Assembly: GCA_900772845.1 (NCBI GenBank)
Contig: CAAGSD010000138.1
Span: forward strand, 1-52,351
Direction: 5' to 3'
Source: Lachnospiraceae bacterium
GTDB taxonomy: Bacteria > Bacillota > Clostridia > Lachnospirales > Lachnospiraceae
DNA length: 52,351 nt
Each line of letters begins with the position of its first letter. Within the stretch, counting starts at the first letter, position 1. The position numbers and the translations under genes are program-made. Below are positions 34,001-41,863 of the stretch, piece after piece. A model generated the notes under the pieces. The model saw only the letters and a program-made list of their open reading frames with translations, had not been told where the DNA came from and searched no databases.

Positions 34001-34470
34001 TTCTGTATTATCACATTGATGATCCTACCATAGAGACTCCGGTGGAATTGACACAAGAGCAGATCAACGAGGAAATTCTGGCAAAGCTCCGGATGAATGG
34101 TGTGGTGAACAGCGATCCTGCCGTAGTGGAACGTCTGGATCGTTTTATGCAGGATAAATCTAAAGTCATTCCGGTGGAAAAGAAAAAGGATGGCAGCTTC
34201 AGTGCCAGATCCGGTGTGTTGAGCCGTGAGGAGATGCAGGTGGTGTCTTCCTACGTGGATGCGAAGATCCGTGATATCGGCAGAGAGATCCTGGATGGAA
34301 AAATAGCGGCGAAGCCCTATGAGAAGGGCAACGAGGAGGCCTGCACCTATTGCGCCTATAAAAAGGTCTGCGGATTTGACGGCAGTATTCCGGGCTATGA
34401 GAAGCGGCAGCTGGAGGATCTGGACAAGCAGACGCTGATGCAGCGGATGCAGGAGACGGTGGAAGCGTAG
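31036..34470 (+). CDS. addB: ATP-dependent nuclease/helicase subunit B
   Basis: The 1144-residue AddB subunit has a Walker A at the extreme N-terminus (Gly-Pro-Ser-Gly-Ser-Gly-Lys-Ser), an inactivated helicase-like middle and a C-terminal RecB-type nuclease (Lys-Val-Ile-Asp-Tyr-Lys-Ser). Iron-sulphur cysteines characteristic of AddB are present: one in the Cys783/Cys785 region and Cys1103, Cys1106 and Cys1112 near the end. With AddA it resects double-strand breaks and recognises Chi sequences. The ATG at 31036 has AAAAGGAG upstream. It lies 138 bases before addA. Confidence 0.96.
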   Translation: MSLRFYFGPSGSGKSHRVYEEIMQRAAEEPGRNFLIIVPDQFTMQTQKDLVMRSDRGGILNIDVLSFGRLSHRILEEVGTKEMPVLDDTGKSLVLQKIAADLKEQLPAMGSLLHKQGYIHEVKSAISEFMQYGISIQDMDKLIASADKRGALAMKLKDLKTLYQGFQDYIRDHFITTEETLDVLRRSLPKSKILQGSVVVFDGFTGFTPIQNRLIQELMRVCEETIVTVTIGEEEDPYQMDGEQKLFHLSKKTVSDLVKLAAEAEVTRGEDVFVSGGTDRFEKAPALRYLEQNLFRYQYEPYVGEQQEIRMFEALSPREEVHQTALYIRKLIREEGLTYRDIAVVIGDLEGYASYVETEFGQLEIPCFLDRTRGIVLNPMIEYIKSALQLYLKDFSYDTVFHFLRSGMVDLSREEIDELENYVIRTGARGYRTYGRLFTRRTEEMQRGSGENDAEQTEETMERLNRVRGQFMETVEILHMAPRAKAGEYVNHLYDFLEQNHVQQKLLNYQQQFEQGGDLTKAREYAQIYRLVMDLLDQIYELLGEEEISLQEFADILEAGFGEITVGTIPQNVDRIVVGDMERTRLKQVKVLFFLGVNDGNIPKNASKGGIISDMDREFLIESGTEMAPSPRQQMYIQRLYLYLNMTKPSERLYLSYAKVNSEGKGIRLSYLIDTVRKLFPELAVEYPQNRSRIEQIEGRQEGARYLAEELREYVEGTLPEEEQQDFYLMYRAYEADAPGRERLTRAAFRRYQESGLSRIVARALYGQHLENSVSRLETYAACACRHFLQYGLSLQEREEFGFEVSDMGNVYHAVLENFAGKLAESNLTWWDFTEDFAMRAVREAVEGYAAAYGETVLYSSARNEYAITRMSRILTRTVLTLQQQLKQGSFQPDDYELSFRFAENLDSIHVDLSEEEKMHLQGRIDRIDVSEDAEHVYVKVIDYKSGNRKFDLAALYYGLQLQLVVYMNAAMELESRKHPDKEIVPAALLYYHIDDPTIETPVELTQEQINEEILAKLRMNGVVNSDPAVVERLDRFMQDKSKVIPVEKKKDGSFSARSGVLSREEMQVVSSYVDAKIRDIGREILDGKIAAKPYEKGNEEACTYCAYKKVCGFDGSIPGYEKRQLEDLDKQTLMQRMQETVEA

Positions 34471-34542
34471 GGCGAAAGGTGCCCGGTGGGAGTGCATGCC
34501 CGTCAGAAAGCATGAAGAAAAGCACCTGCTGCATGCAGGGCG

Positions 34543-34586
34543 GCAGGATAGAGGCGGGATAGAGATAGGATAAAGACAGGATAAAA
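34543..34586. repeat. Four tandem 11-bp purine-rich units before addA
   Basis: Units GCAGGATAGAG, GCGGGATAGAG, ATAGGATAAAG and ACAGGATAAAA follow one another directly in the addB-addA gap, ending 22 bases before the addA ATG. The period equals that of the repeat at 29643-29686 and the composition is similar. Confidence 0.8.
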
Positions 34587-34608
34587 GAAACAGGAACAGA
34601 GGTAGTAT

Positions 34609-37600
34609 ATGGGAATGAAATTCACCCCGGAACAGCAAAAGGTAATCGAACTGCATAACAGTAATATTCTGGTATCAGCTGCAGCGGGAAGCGGTAAGAC
34701 GGCAGTACTGGTGGAACGTATCATCCGCATGATCTGTGAAGGGGAAAATCCGGCAGACATTGACCGCCTGCTGATCGTGACTTTCACCAATGCAGCGGCA
34801 GCGGAGATGCGGGAACGTATTGCAGCCGGGATCGCAGCCAGACTGGAAGCGGATCCCGGCAATGAGCATATCCAGAAGCAGTCGGCATTGCTGCATAATG
34901 CGCAGATCACCACCATTGACAGTTTCAGCTTGTTCCTGATCCGGAATCACTTTAATGAAATCGGACTGGATCCGGATTTCCGTGTGGCGGACGAGGGCGA
35001 GATCAAGCTGTTGCAGCAGGAAGTGCTGGCACAACTGTTAGAGGATGCCTATGCGAGGAATTTTGTTCCGGAAGAGGTTCTGACATCCCGGGAAGGTTAT
35101 GGTAATGAAGGAACAGTTCCGGAAATGGAAGCACTGGAACAGTTCCACGCCTGCGTGGAGTATTTCTGCCCGGGAGGCAGGGAGAGTGTGCTAGAGCAGC
35201 ATATCCTGAATCTGTCCCGCTATGCGGGAAGCTTTCCATGGCCGGAGGAATGGCTGGAGGAGCGCAAAAATGATTATGCCGCAGGAGATATGGAAGCACT
35301 GGTCCGCAGCGATTACGGACAATATCTGACGGAACGGGTGAAACGTACGGTGGAGGGATGCCTGGAAAAACTGCGGGAAGTGAAGCGGCTGTGTGAACTG
35401 CCGGACGGTCCGTATATGTACGGAGAACTGACCGATGCAGAGATCGAACAGCTGGAGAGACTGACATCCTGTAAGAACCTGGAGGAACAGGCGGCCAAAG
35501 TCCCTGCGGTGACATTCGGACGCCTTCCTTCGAAGAAGGATGATAGTGTGGATCCCGCCAAACGGGAACTTGCCAAAGCAATTCGAAACAGCGTGAAGGA
35601 TACTTTAAGTGATCTGTCAGAGAGCTATTTTAAGACTCCGTTGGATCTGGTGGTGGAACAGGGAAAGGCCTGCAGGGAGCCGCTTCGGATGCTGCTTGAC
35701 CTGGTACTGGAATTCGACAGAAGGCTTCTGGCAGCCAAGCAGGAGAGGCATCTGATCGATTTCTCTGATATGGAACACTATGCCCTGCAGATTTTGTTAA
35801 AGAGGGAAAAAGTGGAAGAAACCGGCGACGCAGGAACGGATCGTGCCGAAACGGAATATCGTATTGTGCCAAGTGATGTGGCGCTGGAGTACCGCCAGTA
35901 TTTTCAGGAGATCCTTATTGATGAATATCAGGACAGTAATCTGGTGCAGGAATATCTGTTAAGCGCTATCTCGGGGGAAGAAGAGGGTCGTTACAACCGC
36001 TTTATGGTAGGCGATGTGAAGCAGAGCATCTACAAATTCCGTCTGGCGAGACCGGAGCTTTTCCTGGAAAAATATGATACCTATCAGGAGACCGGAGATC
36101 TGTGCCGGATCGACCTGGCGAAGAACTTCCGAAGCCGCATACAGGTGGTGGATGCGGTCAATGGTGTATTTTCCCGGATCATGAGCAGGGAGATCGGTGG
36201 GATCGCTTACGATGATAAAGCTGCATTGTATCCGGGGGCAGTGTATCCTGCGCAGGAGGATCCCGCATACGGCAGCGAAATGCTGCTGATCCGGAAGCCG
36301 GAGAAGGGAGACAGTGCAGAAGGCGGCACCGGTGGGGCAGCAGGCCTTGTGGATTATGACAATGTAAGACAGCTGGAAGCACTGGCTATTGCCGGCCGGA
36401 TCAAGCAATTGAAGGGCAGTCTGAAGGTCATGGAGAAGTCCACGGGAGAACTGCGACCGGTGCGTTATTCGGATATGGTTATACTGCTTCGGACGACCAG
36501 CGGCTGGGATGAGGAATTCAAAAAGATTCTGGAACAGCAGGGAATCCCTGTCTATATCACATCCAAGACCGGATATTTCGGGGCACTGGAAGTACAGGAA
36601 TTGCTGCAGTTTCTACGGGTACTGGACAATCCGAGACAGGATATTCCACTGTTTGGCGTGATGCAGTCGGTCTTCGGTGGATTTACCCAGGAAGAGATCG
36701 CCCGGATCCGCAGTGGCGGGAACGGGCATTCACGGAAAAGGATGACGCTGTATGAGGCGCTGAAGGAAGTGGCACAGAGCGGCCGGATGGTGGAAGAAGG
36801 AGAAGAGGCACCGGAGAGCATGGAACCGGAGACAGGGCTTTCACAAAAGGCAGATACCTTCTTACAACGGATTGAACACTACCGCAGCCTCACTCCCTAC
36901 ACATCGATCCGTGACCTGTTGCAGCGGATCCTGGATGACTACGATTATCTGAATTATGTGACGGCACTCCCGGCAGGCAGCAAGCGCCGGGCTAACGTGG
37001 AGATGCTGCTTACGAAGGCCTCTGCTTTTGAGAAGACCAGTTATTTCGGACTGTTCCACTTTATCCGTTACATGGAGCAGCTGGAAAAATATGATGTGGA
37101 TTACGGCGAGGCGGACACTCTGGATGAAAATGCCGATGTGGTCAGGATCATGAGTATCCATAAAAGTAAAGGTCTGGAATTCCCGGTGGTATTTGTCTCC
37201 GGGCTCTCGAAACGTTTCAACATGCAGGATGCGAACCAGTCCCTGATCGTTGATATGGATCTGGGTGTGGCAGTTGACTATGTGGATCCCAGACGACGTA
37301 TTAAAAACAAGACACTCAGAAGAGCCATTTTGTCTGCAAAAATGAAGGAAGACAATCTGGCTGAGGAACTGCGTGTGCTCTATGTGGCACTGACCCGTGC
37401 CAGAGAAAAACTGATCTTAACTGCGGTACTGGACAAGGCTGATGAAAAGTGGGAACTATCGCAGATGACCGGACAGGAGCAGCTGACTTATCTGGATTTT
37501 TGCGGGGCAGGGAGCTATATGGATTTCCTGCTGCCGATCCTGCCGAAGACGGGAATTGCGGTGAAGACACTGAGAGTGGAGGATCTGGCGGCAGAGGAGA

Positions 37601-38472
37601 TCAGAGAGCAGCTGCGCATGGGCGACCGCAGAGAACAGCTGTGTCTGGTAGCCTGTGGAGAGGCACCTTTGCCCGGGGAGCCGGAAGAAAATGAGCGGAA
37701 GCTTATACGTCTGCGGGAGCGTTTTGCTTATCAATATCCCCATCCCGGGTTACAGAAGCTGTATACCAAGACAACAGTGTCAGAGTTAAAGATCGCAGCC
37801 ATGGCGGAAAAGGACGAGGCGGCATTCCATACCTTTGAAGAAAAAGAAGTGGTTCCCTATATCCCGGGATTCCGCAGAGAGCAGGAGAAGGTCAGCGGTG
37901 CTGTCCGGGGAAGTGCTTTCCACCGGGTCATGGAACTGTTGGATTTTACGTATGTATTTATCGAATCGGGACAGTTTGAAAAATGTCCCGGAGATTATGA
38001 GACATACCGTAAGAGACTGGACGCGGAGAGACTTAAGAAGCGGTTGGAAGAATTCTTACAGCGGGAAACGGTATCTTTACACCTGACGGAGGAATATGCC
38101 AAAGCAGTCAGTCTGCCGAAGATCCTCAATTTCCTGGAGCAGGAGCTTGCATATCGCATGTGGCGTGCGCAGGAACAGGGACTTCTATACAGAGAGCAGC
38201 CCTTTGTGCTGGGAATCGATGCGAAACGTCTGGACCCGGACCTGCCCGAGGGAGAAAAGGTGCTCATTCAGGGTATTATCGACGTCTTTTTCATTGAAGA
38301 CGGTGAGATTGTTCTGCTGGACTACAAGACCGATGTGATCGACTCCCTGGAAGCTCTCTGGAACCGCTACAACGTCCAGATTCAGTACTATGAGGAAGCA
38401 CTGACGAAACTGATGCAGATGCATGTGAAGGAGCGGATCCTGTATTCCTTCTACTTGGAAAAATATGCGTAA
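34609..38472 (+). CDS. addA: ATP-dependent helicase/nuclease subunit A
   Basis: The 1287-residue UvrD/RecB-type helicase and nuclease has Walker A Ala-Ala-Ala-Gly-Ser-Gly-Lys-Thr (about residues 22-29), motif II Leu-Ile-Asp-Glu-Tyr-Gln-Asp, motif V/VI regions (Ser-Ile-His-Lys-Ser-Lys-Gly-Leu-Glu, Tyr-Val-Ala-Leu-Thr-Arg-Ala-Arg) and a C-terminal PD-(D/E)XK nuclease with Asp1238-Tyr-Lys1240. With AddB it unwinds and trims DNA ends for RecA loading. GAGGTAGTAT precedes the ATG. It ends at a bidirectional terminator. Confidence 0.97.
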   Translation: MGMKFTPEQQKVIELHNSNILVSAAAGSGKTAVLVERIIRMICEGENPADIDRLLIVTFTNAAAAEMRERIAAGIAARLEADPGNEHIQKQSALLHNAQITTIDSFSLFLIRNHFNEIGLDPDFRVADEGEIKLLQQEVLAQLLEDAYARNFVPEEVLTSREGYGNEGTVPEMEALEQFHACVEYFCPGGRESVLEQHILNLSRYAGSFPWPEEWLEERKNDYAAGDMEALVRSDYGQYLTERVKRTVEGCLEKLREVKRLCELPDGPYMYGELTDAEIEQLERLTSCKNLEEQAAKVPAVTFGRLPSKKDDSVDPAKRELAKAIRNSVKDTLSDLSESYFKTPLDLVVEQGKACREPLRMLLDLVLEFDRRLLAAKQERHLIDFSDMEHYALQILLKREKVEETGDAGTDRAETEYRIVPSDVALEYRQYFQEILIDEYQDSNLVQEYLLSAISGEEEGRYNRFMVGDVKQSIYKFRLARPELFLEKYDTYQETGDLCRIDLAKNFRSRIQVVDAVNGVFSRIMSREIGGIAYDDKAALYPGAVYPAQEDPAYGSEMLLIRKPEKGDSAEGGTGGAAGLVDYDNVRQLEALAIAGRIKQLKGSLKVMEKSTGELRPVRYSDMVILLRTTSGWDEEFKKILEQQGIPVYITSKTGYFGALEVQELLQFLRVLDNPRQDIPLFGVMQSVFGGFTQEEIARIRSGGNGHSRKRMTLYEALKEVAQSGRMVEEGEEAPESMEPETGLSQKADTFLQRIEHYRSLTPYTSIRDLLQRILDDYDYLNYVTALPAGSKRRANVEMLLTKASAFEKTSYFGLFHFIRYMEQLEKYDVDYGEADTLDENADVVRIMSIHKSKGLEFPVVFVSGLSKRFNMQDANQSLIVDMDLGVAVDYVDPRRRIKNKTLRRAILSAKMKEDNLAEELRVLYVALTRAREKLILTAVLDKADEKWELSQMTGQEQLTYLDFCGAGSYMDFLLPILPKTGIAVKTLRVEDLAAEEIREQLRMGDRREQLCLVACGEAPLPGEPEENERKLIRLRERFAYQYPHPGLQKLYTKTTVSELKIAAMAEKDEAAFHTFEEKEVVPYIPGFRREQEKVSGAVRGSAFHRVMELLDFTYVFIESGQFEKCPGDYETYRKRLDAERLKKRLEEFLQRETVSLHLTEEYAKAVSLPKILNFLEQELAYRMWRAQEQGLLYREQPFVLGIDAKRLDPDLPEGEKVLIQGIIDVFFIEDGEIVLLDYKTDVIDSLEALWNRYNVQIQYYEEALTKLMQMHVKERILYSFYLEKYA

Positions 38473-38505
38473 AAAAGGAGATATCCATTGTGGATATCTC
38501 CTTTT
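38473..38505. terminator. Bidirectional terminator between addA and the carbamate kinase gene
   Basis: A perfect 15-base-pair stem (38473-38487 with 38491-38505) with a three-base loop carries A/T runs on both sides. It begins one base after the addA stop codon and serves both convergent genes. Confidence 0.93.
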
Positions 38506-38519
38506 ACTTACGAATAAAA

Positions 38520-39455
38520 TTATGCGGTGATCACAGTGCCTGCCTTCCCCTTAATGGCATCCTTGACATGATCCATGGAGGTGATCAGGACTTTGCCGGC
38601 AGGAACCTTCTCCAGGTAAGCGATCGCTGCTTCGATCTTGGGAAGCATGGTGCCTTCCTCGAACTGTCCTCCTGCGATCAGATCCTTTGCTTCTGCTACG
38701 GTGAGAGTCTCCAGTGCTGCCTGATCCTCCTTGCCGAAATTCTTATAGACATAGGGAACTGTGGTCAGGATGATCAGCTCGTCACAGCTTAAGTCGGAAG
38801 CAAGCTTACCGGCAATGGCATCCTTTTCGATGACTGCGGAAGCACCCTTCAGCGCATGCTTCTGCTCGATCACGGGGATTCCGCCGCCGCCACAGGCGAT
38901 AACTACCTGATCTGCGGCTGCCAGCGCACGGATGGCTTCGATCTCTACGATGTCGATAGGCTTGGGGGCAGCAACGACACGGCGGAAGCCCTTGCCGGGA
39001 TCTTCCTTGACATAGTTGCCCTTCTTTACTTCAATCTCAGCGTCTTCCTTGGACATGTAACGACCGATGACCTTGGTGGGCTCATAGAAAGCCTCATCAT
39101 AAGGATCTACCGTGACCTGGGTGAGGATGGTGCTGACCGGCTTGGAAATGCCGCGGTCCAGAAGCTCTGCACGAAGAGAGTTCTGGATATCATAGCCGAC
39201 ATAACCCTGGCTCATAGCGGAGCAGACACACATAGGTGCGGGGGTATAGTCGATGTACACACGGCGTAACTCGGTCATAGCCTTATGGATCATGCTGACC
39301 TGCGGACCGTTACTGTGGGTGATCGTCAGCTGATAATCTGCCTCCACCAGGTCTGCCAAAGCCTTGGCGGTTACTTTTACCGCATCCCACTGCTCGGTAG
39401 TGGTATAGCCCAGGGCATCATGTCCCAGAGATACGACAACTCTTTTTTTGCTCAT
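38520..39455 (-). CDS. arcC: Carbamate kinase-like protein
   Basis: The 311-residue amino acid kinase-fold protein matches carbamate kinase in length and in most motifs: Thr-His-Ser-Asn-Gly-Pro-Gln-Val, Pro-Thr-Lys-Val-Ile-Gly and Val-Ile-Ala-Cys-Gly-Gly-Gly-Gly-Ile-Pro-Val. ArcC makes ATP from carbamoyl phosphate and ADP. The N-terminal motif, usually Ala-Leu-Gly-Gly-Asn-Ala-Leu, reads Ser-Leu-Gly-His-Asp-Ala-Leu, and Ser replaces Gly before Asn-Gly-Pro-Gln. It therefore belongs to a divergent branch. No arginine deiminase or ornithine carbamoyltransferase gene is nearby, so the carbamoyl phosphate may come from purine or allantoin breakdown (inference). AGAGAGGT precedes the ATG. Confidence 0.85.
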   Translation of the reverse strand: MSKKRVVVSLGHDALGYTTTEQWDAVKVTAKALADLVEADYQLTITHSNGPQVSMIHKAMTELRRVYIDYTPAPMCVCSAMSQGYVGYDIQNSLRAELLDRGISKPVSTILTQVTVDPYDEAFYEPTKVIGRYMSKEDAEIEVKKGNYVKEDPGKGFRRVVAAPKPIDIVEIEAIRALAAADQVVIACGGGGIPVIEQKHALKGASAVIEKDAIAGKLASDLSCDELIILTTVPYVYKNFGKEDQAALETLTVAEAKDLIAGGQFEEGTMLPKIEAAIAYLEKVPAGKVLITSMDHVKDAIKGKAGTVITA

Positions 39456-39547
39456 AAGATTACCTCTCTATATGTATTTTCCTAAGAATTTCTTCGTCAA
39501 AAGATGCTATCAGTATAACATATTTTCTCCAGGGTGTATAGCCATTT

Positions 39548-41605
39548 CTATACAATGAAACCTTCCAGAAGCGTAGTCAGCTCTTCTGAGCGGGCTGCCA
39601 GTGCGGAAGTGGCTTTGTCCAGATCCTGAATGGCCTGCAGCTGTTTTTCGGCAGCAGTCTGTACATTGGAGGATCCGGCAGCTGTTTCTGCGGATACTGC
39701 GGAGATACCGGAGATGGCGGACAGGGTCGTGCTGCGCTGCTGCTCCATTTCCGTGACTCCTGCATTGATCTGCTGCAGGAACTTCAGAAGCTCGGTTACT
39801 CTGGAATCTATCTCACGGAAGGAGTCTGTGGTACTGCCAACGGACTGGTTCTGATCCGCCACAATGCCCTCAGCCTGTCTGGCAACCTGCGTAGCTTCGC
39901 CAGTGGTAATCTCGATCTCTTCAATGATCCTGGAAATTTCACCGGAGGAATGAAGGGACTGATCCGCCAGCTTCTGGATCTCCTGAGCGACTACAGCGAA
40001 GCCTCTGCCGGCTTCACCGGCCCTGGCAGCTTCAATGGAAGCGTTAAGGGACAGGAGATTGGTCTGCTCAGCTATCTCATTAATGGCTTCGGTGATGGAA
40101 CCGATGGCTTTGGACTTCTCGTTCAGCCTGCCGATGGTATCTACAATGTTGGAGGTGATCTGCATGGTGGAAGAGGTATTCTCCTTCAGATGCTCCACGG
40201 ATTCGATACCGGTATGGATCGCAGCGGTGGTGCCGATGGCAAGTGCACTGATCTGGTCAGAATGTGTGGATACGTTGCCAATGGTGTCGGACAGAGAGTC
40301 CATCTGCTGCAGGCAGTCTTCGGAGCTTTCATCCAGTTTTTCAATACCCTGGCGCATTTCACCTACCTGATTCTGGATATCATGGGAGGTCGCCAGGAAA
40401 TGTGAGGAAGCCGCAGACATATTGGTGGCAGCCCGGGATAATTCTTCATTGACAACCTTCAGCCCGGATACCAGCTTCTTCATGTGTGTGATCATATCAC
40501 AGATACCCTCAGCTAATAGCTGAAATTCGTCATTGCGCTTGGAGTGGACTTCGATCGTCAGATCTCCGTCAGAAACTTTTTTCAGACGGCGGATAAAATA
40601 GTAGATAGATCCGCCATACTGTCCGGCCAGCAGAGACCCCAGTAAGATCGCCACAACACTTGCTGCAACGACAAGGATCAGAGATACATTTTTAATCTCC
40701 GCTGTCTGACCGATGATATTTGCCTGGGGGATCAGGGCACAGATCATGGCGTTACGGGAACCGATCTTGGAATAGAGAAAGAGATATTCTGCGCCTGCCT
40801 CTTCTACGTAGGAGGAGCCGCTCTCTTCTTCAGAGGCAAATGCCTCATCCACATAGCTTTTTCCAACAAATGTATTTTCCGCTGCCATATCGGATTGGGA
40901 GGAGAGATATTCCGTGCCGTCGCAGGTGACAAAGCCTACGAAGCTGCCTTCACCACCATCCAGAGAGGATAAGGAGGTATCCAGGACACTCGGTTTGAAA
41001 TCAATGATCAGCATTGCCGGAGCGTTGGAGAAATATCTGGCGAGGCGGACACTGTATTTGGAGGAATCCGTGCCAAGCCTTGCATCGATCTCGGACTGGT
41101 TGCCGAAAAGGTAATATTTTGCCTTGTCCGCAGATAAGAGCTGACCCTGGGAGCTTTCAAGGTAAGCACTTAAGAGACCGGTTTCCTTCGTTTTTGTGGT
41201 AGAGATCGTCCTCTCTTTGTCAGAGAGCACGTAAATATTGGAGAGCAGGGCATCCGTGGTCACGGCATTGATAAAGGTATCCTCATAGGTGTTGGGAGTG
41301 TTGTAAGCGGCGGATGCATCATTATCGAACAGCCCGTTCAGATATTTCTGCAGGGTTTCGTCATTCATATATCCCTTGTAGTTGGACTGAACCGTGTCAA
41401 AAGAAAGCGTCAGGTACTGATTCATCATGCTGACAGTCTGATCCACGGAGCTGTGATAAGTTGCAATGATCTGTGTGGTAGCCTTCTGATAGGATACGAA
41501 GCCTAAGACAATGATGAAGACCACAGGGATCAGAAAAGCGAAGATCAGCTTAAAGCGTATCCGCTTCCAGAGAGGGATAGGGTTTTTCTTAGTATTTTTG
41601 GTCAA
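39548..41605 (-). CDS. Methyl-accepting chemotaxis protein
   Basis: The 685-residue receptor has a first membrane helix (about 19-41), an extracellular sensor of about 260 residues resembling a dCache-type ligand domain, a second helix (about 305-325), a HAMP linker and the cytoplasmic signalling hairpin with Glu-Gln-Thr-Asn-Leu-Leu-Ser-Leu-Asn-Ala-Ser-Ile-Glu-Ala-Ala-Arg. It should signal to CheA/CheW. I place the start at TTG (complement of 41603-41605), eight bases after GGAGG; the in-frame GTG at 41614 abuts the Shine-Dalgarno itself. No other chemotaxis gene is nearby. Confidence 0.93.
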   Translation of the reverse strand: MTKNTKKNPIPLWKRIRFKLIFAFLIPVVFIIVLGFVSYQKATTQIIATYHSSVDQTVSMMNQYLTLSFDTVQSNYKGYMNDETLQKYLNGLFDNDASAAYNTPNTYEDTFINAVTTDALLSNIYVLSDKERTISTTKTKETGLLSAYLESSQGQLLSADKAKYYLFGNQSEIDARLGTDSSKYSVRLARYFSNAPAMLIIDFKPSVLDTSLSSLDGGEGSFVGFVTCDGTEYLSSQSDMAAENTFVGKSYVDEAFASEEESGSSYVEEAGAEYLFLYSKIGSRNAMICALIPQANIIGQTAEIKNVSLILVVAASVVAILLGSLLAGQYGGSIYYFIRRLKKVSDGDLTIEVHSKRNDEFQLLAEGICDMITHMKKLVSGLKVVNEELSRAATNMSAASSHFLATSHDIQNQVGEMRQGIEKLDESSEDCLQQMDSLSDTIGNVSTHSDQISALAIGTTAAIHTGIESVEHLKENTSSTMQITSNIVDTIGRLNEKSKAIGSITEAINEIAEQTNLLSLNASIEAARAGEAGRGFAVVAQEIQKLADQSLHSSGEISRIIEEIEITTGEATQVARQAEGIVADQNQSVGSTTDSFREIDSRVTELLKFLQQINAGVTEMEQQRSTTLSAISGISAVSAETAAGSSNVQTAAEKQLQAIQDLDKATSALAARSEELTTLLEGFIV

Positions 41606-41731
41606 AATGGACACCTCCGATAGTACATGAATATTGATAGATACATTTTACCAAAATTTTACCGAAATATCTATATCAATATGAAAACGATTTCTTAAAT
41701 AAGCATCCTTAATAGGCAGAATCGCTTTTAC

Positions 41732-41761
41732 TTTACATAATATGTAACAAAGTAATATAAT
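41732..41761 (+). promoter_or_regulatory. Promoter candidate abutting a palindromic element
   Basis: TTTACA (41732-41737) and a perfect TATAAT (41756-41761) lie 18 bases apart. The -10 box runs into the first base of the hairpin element at 41761-41837, so transcription would start inside the element and carry most of it as the mRNA leader of the acyltransferase gene. Confidence 0.55.
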
Positions 41762-41837
41762 GATGCCAGGGTCAAAAGGTCTAAGCCCACATGAGCTTGC
41801 TCATAAGTGGGTGAAAGACCTTGGGACCCTGGCATCA
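41761..41837. repeat. Nested palindromic repeat element, copy 1
   Basis: The 77 bases fold into one long interrupted hairpin: outer 13-base-pair arms (41761-41773/41825-41837, perfect), then 41776-41782/41816-41822, CCCAC/GTGGG (41786-41790/41807-41811) and ATGAGC/GCTCAT (41791-41796/41799-41804). It lies between two divergent genes, so it is not a terminator for either. The inner part recurs in inverted orientation at 52309-52351. Confidence 0.85.
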
Positions 41838-41863
41838 ATGGCAGGAAGGAAACTGGAATCAAT

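Noticed and set aside
41606..41760. Sigma-D (flagellar) promoter for the chemoreceptor gene
   Set aside because: No TAAA-N15-CCGATAT-type sequence with acceptable matches was found on the minus strand upstream.
41761..41837. The long hairpin as a transcription terminator
   Set aside because: It lies between divergent genes and has no T tract on either side, so it is reported as a repeat element.
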